A stretch of 6,490 nucleotides of DNA, taken from Candidatus Stahliibacteriota bacterium (GTDB taxonomy: Bacteria; Hydrothermota; Tepidihabitantia; SM23-42). The notes under the pieces are model-generated. The model worked only from the letters and a program-made list of their open reading frames with translations, did not search any database and was not told the DNA's origin. The first letter of the stretch is position 1. Each line of letters starts with the position of its first letter. The stretch is taken from NCBI GenBank assembly GCA_030613445.1, contig JAUWLY010000169.1, positions 1 through 6,490 of the forward strand. Reading direction: 5' to 3'. Positions 1 to 6,184 of this stretch are shown here, in pieces. A program made the translations under genes and the position numbers.

Positions 1-1220
1 GCACGAGCCATTCCAACGATCTTTGTATATGGGGCACCCAGCGCAATGGCTTTGAAGATATGGTCTTCAAGCGAGAAACCACCAGCAAAGGCAAGATCAG
101 CTACGTACTTACCTTTTTTTGCGAGCTTATCAGTATAGAAATAAGTAAGCGAGTGGATTTCAACCGGTGGCATACCCCATTCATTCATCATGCGCCATGG
201 GCTCATTCCAGTACCACCACCAGCACCATCTACGGTTAAGAGATCGATTTTTCCTTCCGAGGCAAATTTCACTGCCCGTGCAAGGTCAGCCGGACGATAA
301 GCACCGGTTTTCAGAAAGATATATTTCGCGCCTGCCTTGCGTAATTCTTCAACTCTTTTAAGAAACGCTTCTTTTTCCACCATACCAATTCTCGAATGCC
401 TTTCGAATTCGGTAAAAGATCGTCTCTCAAAGGCTTTAATTACATCCGGATCTAGCGGATCGGGTAATACGATATAGCCGCGTTTTCTCAAAATCTGAGC
501 TTTTTTAAGATCTTTGATCTTTACTTCACCGCCAATATCTTTGGCTCCCTGACCCCATTTTAGCTCAACTGCTTCAACACCTAGTTTCTCGATTGCATAT
601 TCTTGCACGCCAAGTATTGTGTCTTCGACATTGGCTTGTAGAATGATCATTCCAAAACCATCTCTTTGCCATTTCTGATAGGTGCTAATGCGGTATTCCA
701 GGTCTGGTGCTTTGAGAATTCTTCCATTTTTGATCACGCTTGTCATGTCCATTGCCACGACATTCTCTCCGATCGTGAGCATGCATCCAGCCAAGGCCGT
801 GCCAATTGCTAATCCGTCCCAATTGTTCTTTGCTATGTTTGTTGAACCCAACCCCGGAACGACCATTGGGAACTTCAGTTTGATGCTTTTCGCCGCGCCG
901 ATTTTTTGCTTCAGATCGACATTTGGGAAGATTGCTTTATCAGAATCCGCTTCAATGCCAATTGCTCCAACTGCAGTCCCCATGATATTGAAATGCGAAT
1001 AATCAACCGGGTAATTCTTTTCAGAAGCTGCAGTGAGTATACCAAAGGGCTGTGGATAAATCACTTCATGACCTCGATACGCAGACTTACCTATTTCACA
1101 CATACCAATACATCCATCTACACATGTCGCACACATTCCGCTAAGCGGAACTATTGAGTCTTCGGTTCTATTCTTTGTTAATGTTGCAGCTGATGCATTT
1201 ATTCTTGATAAAGACGGCAT
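1..1220 (-). CDS. FMN-binding glutamate-synthase-like protein (GltB central-domain family), N-terminal 406 residues
   Basis: The frame is open from ATG 1220 to the window edge; the C-terminus is missing. The start is supported by AAAGGAG six bases upstream. The protein lacks the N-terminal glutamine amidotransferase domain of classical GltB. Instead it opens with a four-cysteine site, C30-x2-C33-x3-C37-x3-C41 (GMCATCVDGCIGMC), then EIGKSAYRG and a (beta/alpha)8 FMN barrel. Family marks are KWGQGAK at 221-227, matching the conserved QGAKPG region of glutamate synthases, and DGAGGGTGMSP at 331-341, matching the DGxxGGTGAxP phosphate-binding loop. The cysteines that ligate the [3Fe-4S] centre in GltB would lie at or beyond the window edge. 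Known relatives include archaeal-type split glutamate synthases and the methylglutamate synthase subunit MgsC, so the substrate is not certain. The 89-base gap from the HydA-like gene, same strand and no terminator, suggest it belongs to the same operon and could be the electron acceptor module. Confidence 0.88.
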   Translation of the reverse strand, partial: MPSLSRINASAATLTKNRTEDSIVPLSGMCATCVDGCIGMCEIGKSAYRGHEVIYPQPFGILTAASEKNYPVDYSHFNIMGTAVGAIGIEADSDKAIFPNVDLKQKIGAAKSIKLKFPMVVPGLGSTNIAKNNWDGLAIGTALAGCMLTIGENVVAMDMTSVIKNGRILKAPDLEYRISTYQKWQRDGFGMIILQANVEDTILGVQEYAIEKLGVEAVELKWGQGAKDIGGEVKIKDLKKAQILRKRGYIVLPDPLDPDVIKAFERRSFTEFERHSRIGMVEKEAFLKRVEELRKAGAKYIFLKTGAYRPADLARAVKFASEGKIDLLTVDGAGGGTGMSPWRMMNEWGMPPVEIHSLTYFYTDKLAKKGKYVADLAFAGGFSLEDHIFKAIALGAPYTKIVGMAR

Positions 1221-1235
1221 TTTTATCTCCTTTCG

Positions 1236-1254
1236 ATTCAGCCAGAGGCTGAAT
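1236..1254 (-). promoter_or_regulatory. Perfect 8-bp stem-loop just upstream of the glutamate-synthase-like gene's ribosome binding site
   Basis: ATTCAGCC and GGCTGAAT form a perfect inverted repeat with a 3-base loop. On the minus strand it ends one base before GAAAGGAG, the ribosome binding site at 1227-1234, with ATG at 1220. There is no T run after it, so it is not an intrinsic terminator. It may stabilise the downstream mRNA end, modulate translation, or be part of the adjoining repeat. Confidence 0.55.
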
Positions 1255-1293
1255 ACACAGATTTCCGCGGATAACGACGCGGATGGACACAGA
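1255..1293. repeat. Intergenic repeat with paired direct words
   Basis: Between the HydA-like and glutamate-synthase-like genes, ACACAGA occurs at 1255-1261 and 1287-1293 and CGCGGAT at 1266-1272 and 1278-1284, around a CCGCGG palindrome. The phrase is like a dispersed intergenic sequence (cacagattt...cgcggat) that I have seen in drafts of several unrelated bacterial phyla. It is not coding in any convincing frame. Whether it is a mobile or regulatory element cannot be told from one copy. Confidence 0.6.
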
Positions 1294-1308
1294 ATTTTTT
1301 TATAATGT

Positions 1309-2007
1309 TCATTTCTTCTTTTTTATCTGATCCGGCCTTCCTTCGCAAGTGCCACAGTCACCTGTGGTTCCCATCCAGCATTGGTAATCGTCGTGGGTTT
1401 CGATACAGGTTGGTTCGAGCGAGAGACAGGCATTACAGACATCAGTTGATGCAGCGGGTCCTTGACATCTTAATTGACAGGCAGGACAAATGTATATGCA
1501 GCCACCACACAACCTGCAGACTTCAGATTTGATATTAAATGGTGTGGTGATTTTTTTCTTATAACCACGTTTCACAAAACCAATTGCACCGGATTGCATC
1601 TGCTCTTTACACATTCGAACGCAGAGTCCACAGAGTATACAATCATCGTTCCTTACTGGAAAACGAATTTTTCTAACATTATATTTTGATGCCAGATCTT
1701 GAATCGTCTTTGATGATGGACATACTGACAAGAGGAGTTCAATCATCATCTTACGGGCATTGATGACCCTTTTGGTGTTAGTTCTGACTTTGAGTTCTTG
1801 CTCAAGCGGATATGTGCAGGAGCTCACGAGCTTTGTTTGCCCCTCCTCACCAATCTCTACGAGACACAAGCGACATCCGCCGTATGGTGACAATCCTTCG
1901 TCGTAGCAGAGCGTGGGGATTTCAATGCCGTAGAATTTACACGCTTCAAGGATCGTATATCCCTCAGGAATCTGGACCTCGAGGCCATTCAAAGTGAAGA
2001 CAATCAT
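1309..2007 (-). CDS. Short HydA/NuoG-N-terminus-like iron-sulfur protein without H-cluster domain
   Basis: A 232-residue electron-transfer subunit. Residues 1-75 are a plant-type [2Fe-2S] ferredoxin domain with C34-x10-C45-x2-C48-x15-C64 (PTLCY, GGCRLC). Residues 76-118 correspond to the NuoG/HydA His/Cys cluster region, but the His and the Cys-x2-Cys pair are absent; only C96 remains (LLLSVCPSS). Residues 120-176 are a two-[4Fe-4S] ferredoxin domain: C123-x2-C126-x2-C129-x3-C133 and C164-x2-C167-x2-C170-x3-C174. The last 56 residues add eight more cysteines (177, 181, 191, 194, 201, 210, 218, 221). The catalytic [FeFe]-hydrogenase domain of HydA, with its TSCCPxW and MPCxxK motifs, is missing and the gene ends cleanly in TGA. 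Its ATG overlaps the stop of the fusion gene (ATGA) and its AAGGAG ribosome binding site lies within that gene, so the two products are probably made in fixed ratio and form one complex. It likely relays electrons between the fusion protein and another catalytic subunit. Confidence 0.9.
   Translation of the reverse strand: MIVFTLNGLEVQIPEGYTILEACKFYGIEIPTLCYDEGLSPYGGCRLCLVEIGEEGQTKLVSSCTYPLEQELKVRTNTKRVINARKMMIELLLSVCPSSKTIQDLASKYNVRKIRFPVRNDDCILCGLCVRMCKEQMQSGAIGFVKRGYKKKITTPFNIKSEVCRLCGGCIYICPACQLRCQGPAASTDVCNACLSLEPTCIETHDDYQCWMGTTGDCGTCEGRPDQIKKKK
2004..2007 (-). other. ATGA stop/start overlap between fusion protein and HydA-like subunit
   Basis: The stop TGA of the fusion gene (2006-2004) and the start ATG of the HydA-like gene (2007-2005) share bases. 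AAGGAG sits just upstream within the final Lys-Glu-Lys-Lys codons. This is the usual mark of translational coupling between subunits of one complex. Confidence 0.9.
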
Positions 2008-5000
2008 TTTTTCTCCTTTTTATCATCCAATTCCTTTACTTCAAAATCGCACCTCAAGCATCGTTTGGCTTCTCTTATGGCTGATTTTTTGTCTAAACCT
2101 AAATCAACTCCTTTAAAATTCTTGTTTCGGTTAGCAACAGAAAGCTGTTTGGCTTCTTGTCTTTGGGTGTCAAAGACTTCCTCTACTTTTAGTTTCACTG
2201 GTTCTACATAGATCGACGGTCTTGTGACCGTGTAGGTGAACTCGATCGGTTTCCCTTTTATGTATCTATCGATTGATTGGGCGACCTTTTTGCCATCTGC
2301 CATGGCTTGGATTACTGTGCTTGGACCGCGTATTACATCACCCCCTGCGAAAACACCATTCACGTTGGTCGCCAGCGTTGTGTTGTCTACAACTACTGTA
2401 TTCCACCCGGATACATTGAATTCGTAATCTTCACCAAGACAGGAGATATCAGGTTGTTCGCTTATTGCCTGGACCAATGTGTCTATTCTTAGCTGAAATT
2501 CAGAGCCTTTAATGGGGATGGGTCGTCGTCGTCCGGATTCGTCCACACTACCAAGTTCCATATTAATGCATTCTATTCCAGTCACTTTTTTATCCTTGGT
2601 TGTGACATTAGTAGGTGTTGTTAAGAACTTAATGTCAATGCCTTCCTTAAGAGCAGCATTGACTTCCTCTTCATAAGCTGGCATTTCCGTTCGTGTCCTT
2701 CGATACACGATGATTACTTTCTCGACTTCTGGTAGCCGGTTGGCAGTTCTTGCTGCATCAACAGCCGAGTTACCACCACCGACGATTGCGACAACCTTCC
2801 CGAGTTTTATTTTCTTACCGAGATGGAAATCGGTGAGTAACTGCATGGCTGGAATGACGCCTTGTGCATCTTCATTTGGGATGGCGAGTCGTATGCTATG
2901 ATGTGCACCAAAAGCAAGATAAATAGCTTTGTAACCGCGTTCAAACAAGTCATTGGTTGTAAAGTCACGGCCTAACTGTTGGTTTGTTTTTATTTCGACA
3001 CCAGCATCAATAATTCTCCTTATGTCCTCATTCAGAATCTGACGCGGCAATCTGTATTCAGGGATACCAAGAACGAGCATACCGCCAGCTACAGGTTTTG
3101 CTTCGAAGATGGTTGGCGCATAGCCCATTTCAGTTAAGGAGTGAGCCGCGGTGAGTCCTGATGGTCCTGAACCGATAATAGCTACTTTTTCGCCAGTCGG
3201 TGTTTTTTTCTTACGTCCAGTACTTTTCCCATTGCCATATTCAACTGCGAAGCGCTTAAGTGCCCGGATAGAAATCGGGTCTCCGCCCTGTCCTGCACGG
3301 CATTTGGTCTCGCAAGGGTGATGGCATACAAGCGAGCAAACACCGAGCAGCGGGTTGTCCTTCAAGATAATTTCATATGCCTTCTTGAATTCGCCCCTGG
3401 CTATATAGGCGATATACTGTGGTGCTTCAGTATCAATAGGGCAAGTGTGCTGACACGGCGAGGAAATGATTTCTTTGCAAACGGCTGCTGAACATTTCTT
3501 GTACTTGATATGCGCAATATATTCGTCACGGAAATACCTGAGGGTACTCAAGACTGGATTTCCTGCGGACTGTCCAAGTCCGCACATCGACGCATCCCTT
3601 GTCGCAATTGCGAGCTCTTCGAGCAATTCAATATCCTGCATAGTACCTTGTCCCTTGGTGATCTTGTTCAGAATCTCCCACATCCTCTGGGTTCCTTCAC
3701 GGCAAGAAAGACACTTGCCGCAGGACTCGTCTCTCAAGAAATTCATGAAGTACTTTGCCACGTCTACGATACAGGTATCTTCATCCATGACAATCATGCC
3801 GCCCGACCCCATCATTGAGCCGGCCTTCTTCAGTGTCTCGTAGTCGATAGGCAAGTCGAGTAGCTTTTTGGGAATGCAACCTCCTGAAGGGCCACCTGTT
3901 TGAACCGCCTTGAAAGACCTGTGTTTAGGGATGCCGCCGCCGATTTCATAAATGATATCTTTTAGAGTAATGCCCATTGGGACTTCAACGAGACCAGTGT
4001 TATTTATCTTGCCGACAAGCGAAAAGATTTTCGTACCTTTACTGCCTTCAGTACCCATCTCTGCAAACCACTTTGCACCCTTCAGTATTATCTGAGGTAT
4101 GTTTGCCCACGTTTCAACATTGTTGATATTTGTTGGTTTGTTGAATAGACCTTTCTGTACGGGATAGGGTGGCCGTTGTTTTGGAACTCCAACTTTGCCT
4201 TCGATCGCGGCGAGCAATGATGTTTCTTCACCGGAAACAAAAGCTCCGGCACCCTGCACAAGTTCCACTGAGAAATCTAATCCGGTTCCCAATATATTCT
4301 TGCCCAGCAGACCATATTCTTTAGCTTGTCGAATAGCGATTTTTAGCCGCTTGAGTGCCAGTGGGTACTCAGTACGAATATATATGTAACCGTAGCCCGC
4401 ACCAATTGCTCTTGCACCGATGGTCATTCCTTCAATGACAGCATGAGGATCAGCCTCAAGAATACTACGGTCCATGAATGCACCAGGGTCTCCTTCATCA
4501 GCATTGCAAACAACGTATTTGCCATTGCCGCTCGCCTTGCGGCAGAGCTCCCATTTCAACCCTGTGGGAAAACCTGCACCACCGCGTCCCCTGAGTTGAG
4601 AATTTTTAATTTCGGACAGAATTTCTTCGGATCTCATCTTTGACAATGCTTTTTCAAGAGCTTGATAGCCATTGAATGCGATATACTCTTCGATGTTCTC
4701 AGGGTCGATGCGACCGCGGTTTTTCAGGACAATCAGCCTCTGGTGTTTGAAGAAGCCTATATCCATTAATTTGGGTATTGGTTTTTCTTCTTCAGGTGGG
4801 ATGTACATTAGTTTTTGCACTGGACGACCCTTAAGGAAGTGTTCTTTTACCAAGAAGGGTATATCTTCCGCGCTCAATTTCTGATAGAATATGCCATCAG
4901 GTTGAACAACTACAATTGGTCCACGTTCACAAAAGCCGTTACAACCAGTAGCTATAACAGCGACTTCATTCTGCAATTTGTGTTTGGCAATTTCCTTTTC

Positions 5001-5084
5001 CAACACTTTTTTGATTTCAAATGAACCAGCTGCCACGCATCCAGTTCCAGCACAAACCAGTAGATGTGTTCGGTATTGTTTCAA
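2004..5084 (-). CDS. HydB/NuoF-like NADH-FMN-FeS module fused to a GltD/NfnB-like FAD-NAD(P) oxidoreductase
   Basis: From the TTG start the protein has 1026 residues. Domains in order: (a) a thioredoxin-fold [2Fe-2S] domain at about 1-85 with C11-x4-C16 and C48-x3-C52; (b) a NuoF/51-kDa NADH- and FMN-binding domain at about 105-440, with GRGGAGFPTG (166-175), NADEGDPGAF (194-203) and GEETSLL (285-291); (c) the NuoF [4Fe-4S] site SCGKCLSC (C455, C458, C461) with C501; (d) a GltD/NfnB N-terminal cluster domain at about 525-610, with C531, C536, C544, C548 and C583, C587, C591, C595; (e) an FAD Rossmann site GSGPSG (638-643) and an NAD(P) site GGGNSAVDAARTA (769-781) followed by YRRTRTEMP, whose arginines suggest NADPH preference; (f) an FAD-closing GGDVIRGPSTVIQAMADG near 914-931; (g) a C-terminal RCLRCD (C1009, C1012). 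HydB of Thermotoga ends in a bacterial ferredoxin domain; here that place is taken by the whole GltD half. The gene overlaps the next one by ATGA. An ATG at 5138 in the same frame would add 18 residues and overlap the ferredoxin gene by 41 bases. Function: cytoplasmic pyridine-nucleotide oxidoreductase, plausibly electron-bifurcating. Confidence 0.93.
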   Translation of the reverse strand: MKQYRTHLLVCAGTGCVAAGSFEIKKVLEKEIAKHKLQNEVAVIATGCNGFCERGPIVVVQPDGIFYQKLSAEDIPFLVKEHFLKGRPVQKLMYIPPEEEKPIPKLMDIGFFKHQRLIVLKNRGRIDPENIEEYIAFNGYQALEKALSKMRSEEILSEIKNSQLRGRGGAGFPTGLKWELCRKASGNGKYVVCNADEGDPGAFMDRSILEADPHAVIEGMTIGARAIGAGYGYIYIRTEYPLALKRLKIAIRQAKEYGLLGKNILGTGLDFSVELVQGAGAFVSGEETSLLAAIEGKVGVPKQRPPYPVQKGLFNKPTNINNVETWANIPQIILKGAKWFAEMGTEGSKGTKIFSLVGKINNTGLVEVPMGITLKDIIYEIGGGIPKHRSFKAVQTGGPSGGCIPKKLLDLPIDYETLKKAGSMMGSGGMIVMDEDTCIVDVAKYFMNFLRDESCGKCLSCREGTQRMWEILNKITKGQGTMQDIELLEELAIATRDASMCGLGQSAGNPVLSTLRYFRDEYIAHIKYKKCSAAVCKEIISSPCQHTCPIDTEAPQYIAYIARGEFKKAYEIILKDNPLLGVCSLVCHHPCETKCRAGQGGDPISIRALKRFAVEYGNGKSTGRKKKTPTGEKVAIIGSGPSGLTAAHSLTEMGYAPTIFEAKPVAGGMLVLGIPEYRLPRQILNEDIRRIIDAGVEIKTNQQLGRDFTTNDLFERGYKAIYLAFGAHHSIRLAIPNEDAQGVIPAMQLLTDFHLGKKIKLGKVVAIVGGGNSAVDAARTANRLPEVEKVIIVYRRTRTEMPAYEEEVNAALKEGIDIKFLTTPTNVTTKDKKVTGIECINMELGSVDESGRRRPIPIKGSEFQLRIDTLVQAISEQPDISCLGEDYEFNVSGWNTVVVDNTTLATNVNGVFAGGDVIRGPSTVIQAMADGKKVAQSIDRYIKGKPIEFTYTVTRPSIYVEPVKLKVEEVFDTQRQEAKQLSVANRNKNFKGVDLGLDKKSAIREAKRCLRCDFEVKELDDKKEKK

Positions 5085-5089
5085 TCTAA

Positions 5090-5095
5090 CCTCCT
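5090..5095 (-). promoter_or_regulatory. Strong ribosome binding site AGGAGG that sets a TTG start
   Basis: On the minus strand the ferredoxin stop TAA is followed by TGAGGAGGTTAGA and then TTG at 5084-5082. AGGAGG with a 5-base spacer is the best Shine-Dalgarno match in the window. It lies inside the coding region if the upstream ATG at 5138 were used. This favours the TTG as the true start of the fusion protein. Confidence 0.75.
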
Positions 5096-5097
5096 CA

Positions 5098-5481
5098 TTA
5101 ATGTGTTCTTTCACTGCCAATTGCAAGAACGTAGTCATTTATAATATTACCTTTTATAATATGTATATTCAGAATCTTTTTGATTTTTTCTGCAGTCAAA
5201 TCTACATACTTTACTGGTGGTTTGCCGGTTATTTCCACGGTTGCCATCGGCTCACGGCTGCAGAGTCCGGCACATCCTGATGTGGTCACGATTATGTCCT
5301 TCAGTTTTTTCTTGCCTATCTCTTTGAGTAATGTTGAAAGGATATCACGGGCGCCGGCTGCAATGCCGCAGGTTCCCATATGGACTGTAATTTTAGCTCT
5401 TGCTTTACCCTGCCTTAAATTCGCTGTTCTTCTTACCTTTTCTCTTATTTTTTCTAAATCGCCGATTTTTAATTTCCTCAT
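5098..5481 (-). CDS. Small thioredoxin-fold [2Fe-2S] ferredoxin (HydABC-cluster type)
   Basis: This 127-residue soluble protein has a charged N-terminal helix (about 8-25), then a thioredoxin-like ferredoxin domain with MGTCGIAAGA (C38) and TTSGCAGLCSREPM (C70, C74), ending in the region rich in Ile/Val that usually closes the family. It resembles the small ferredoxins encoded between the GHKL ATPase and HydB in Thermotoga and Clostridia (the TM1420 type) and the N-terminal domain of the following fusion protein. The expected role is one-electron transfer next to the NuoF flavin. Only three cysteines are present; classical NuoE/HydB-type domains have C-x4-C plus C-x3-C. H34 aligns with the missing first cysteine, so the fourth ligand is unclear. 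The start ATG has an AAGGGG ribosome binding site about 6 bases upstream. The stop is 13 bases before the likely TTG start of the next gene. Confidence 0.88.
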   Translation of the reverse strand: MRKLKIGDLEKIREKVRRTANLRQGKARAKITVHMGTCGIAAGARDILSTLLKEIGKKKLKDIIVTTSGCAGLCSREPMATVEITGKPPVKYVDLTAEKIKKILNIHIIKGNIINDYVLAIGSERTH

Positions 5482-5642
5482 TTGTTGCCCCTTTCAATTG
5501 CAGATGACTGATATTGGATTACAGATGACAGTTATTTTTACTGATTTTTTACCTGATATCAGAGATTCATCATCCGACATCCGGAATCGGTTATCTGCCA
5601 TCAACAAGTTATTGGATTGTATCCGGTATCTCAGATTGTTAC
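5482..5642. repeat. 161-base intergenic gap with short imperfect direct repeats
   Basis: No gene is seen between the ATPase stop and the ferredoxin start. The stretch is built of repeated short words: CAGATGAC at 5501-5508 and 5522-5529 (each preceded by ATTG or ATTA, 21 bases apart), CTGATAT at 5508-5514 and 5553-5559, ATTGGATT at 5513-5520 and 5611-5618, and CATCCG(A/G) at 5571-5577 and 5578-5584 with TATCCGG at 5620-5626. This patchwork looks like a degenerate dispersed intergenic repeat rather than a defined operator. I see no clear -35/-10 pair and no hairpin followed by a T run on the minus strand, so it is not shown to split the operon. Confidence 0.55.
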
Positions 5643-6182
5643 TCACAACTTTTCTAACTCCTCGTTTAAATTTCTCCTCAGATGATTAATAACTTCAGGA
5701 TCATTTAAAGGTAAATCTTTGAGTTCTTGTTTTATTGATTTTGTATCAAAGATAAAGCCATGACTATTTTTATGATGTTCGTATATAAAATCAACATTTA
5801 ATCCTTGGGTAGCAACCAAAGTGATCAAGGTTTCTGCCATATCGCCGATCGGTTTGCGGTCAATATGGCTATATACAAAAGTAGCTGTTATTGCAGTTCC
5901 TTTGCCTTTTTGCGATTCTATATTAAAACTACCGTCTGCTTCTTTAGTTGCCTGTGCAAGCATGGAAAGGCCAAGCCCTATTCGCCTTATTTTTTTTGTA
6001 CTGTAAAACGGGTCGATAACTTTATCAAGGGTTTTCTTATCAATGCCTTTGCCATTGTCCTGAATTGTTAAAGTTAAAACGTCTTTTTCAATATTTTCAT
6101 TAATAATTATTTTAATATTTTTTGCACCTGCCGCGATACTATTTTCCACGATATCCAGTACATGAAGTGAAAGATCTCGCAT
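5643..6182 (-). CDS. Stand-alone GHKL (histidine-kinase/anti-sigma type) ATP-binding protein
   Basis: This 179-residue protein is essentially one HATPase_c domain. The N box is LDIVENSIAAGA (E13, N14 bind Mg-ATP), the G1 box is DNGKGI at 42-47, an F-box-like DPFYSTK lies at 57-63, the G2 box is GLGLSM at 69-74, and the G3 box is GKGTAITA at 93-100. There is no dimerisation/phosphoacceptor histidine domain, no sensor and no membrane segment, so it is not a complete sensor kinase; the domain begins within the first ten residues. The remaining ~75 residues are a less recognisable helical tail ending in a charged stretch. Such lone ATPases are typical companions of HydABC/NuoF clusters in Thermotogae and Clostridia, where they are often named anti-sigma regulatory or histidine-kinase-like; their real role is not established to my knowledge. 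The start 2 bases after the PHP stop implies translational coupling. The next gene lies 161 bases away. Confidence 0.9.
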   Translation of the reverse strand: MRDLSLHVLDIVENSIAAGAKNIKIIINENIEKDVLTLTIQDNGKGIDKKTLDKVIDPFYSTKKIRRIGLGLSMLAQATKEADGSFNIESQKGKGTAITATFVYSHIDRKPIGDMAETLITLVATQGLNVDFIYEHHKNSHGFIFDTKSIKQELKDLPLNDPEVINHLRRNLNEELEKL

Positions 6183-6184
6183 TG

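Noticed and set aside
682..1002. Plus-strand open frame with a signal-peptide-like start
   Set aside because: Antisense to the FMN-barrel gene, whose motifs KWGQGAK and DGAGGGTGMSP are on the minus strand; the hydrophobic start is a by-product.
1236..1254. Intrinsic terminator after the HydA-like gene
   Set aside because: The hairpin is not followed by a T run on the minus strand and sits against the next gene's ribosome binding site.
1309..2007. Full [FeFe]-hydrogenase HydA
   Set aside because: No H-cluster motifs (TSCCPxW, MPCxxKxxE type) after the ferredoxin domains; the gene stops at 232 residues and no remnant is seen in the following gap.
3466..3843. Plus-strand open frame of 125 codons
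   Set aside because: Fully antisense to the NuoF [4Fe-4S] region of the fusion gene; composition is that of a shadow frame.
2004..5138. Assembly or frameshift error joining separate nuoF and gltD genes
   Set aside because: The junction near residues 520-535 is in one open frame, the GltD cluster domain follows directly where HydB's ferredoxin domain ends, and no internal stop or start with ribosome binding site was noticed there.
5482..5642. CRISPR array or operator
   Set aside because: The repeated words are 6-8 bases, irregularly spaced and imperfect; there are no uniform repeats and spacers and no clear symmetric operator.
5180..5689. Plus-strand open frame of 169 codons
   Set aside because: It lies antisense to the ferredoxin gene and the repeat gap, has no recognisable motif, and both flanking genes on the minus strand have clear family signatures.
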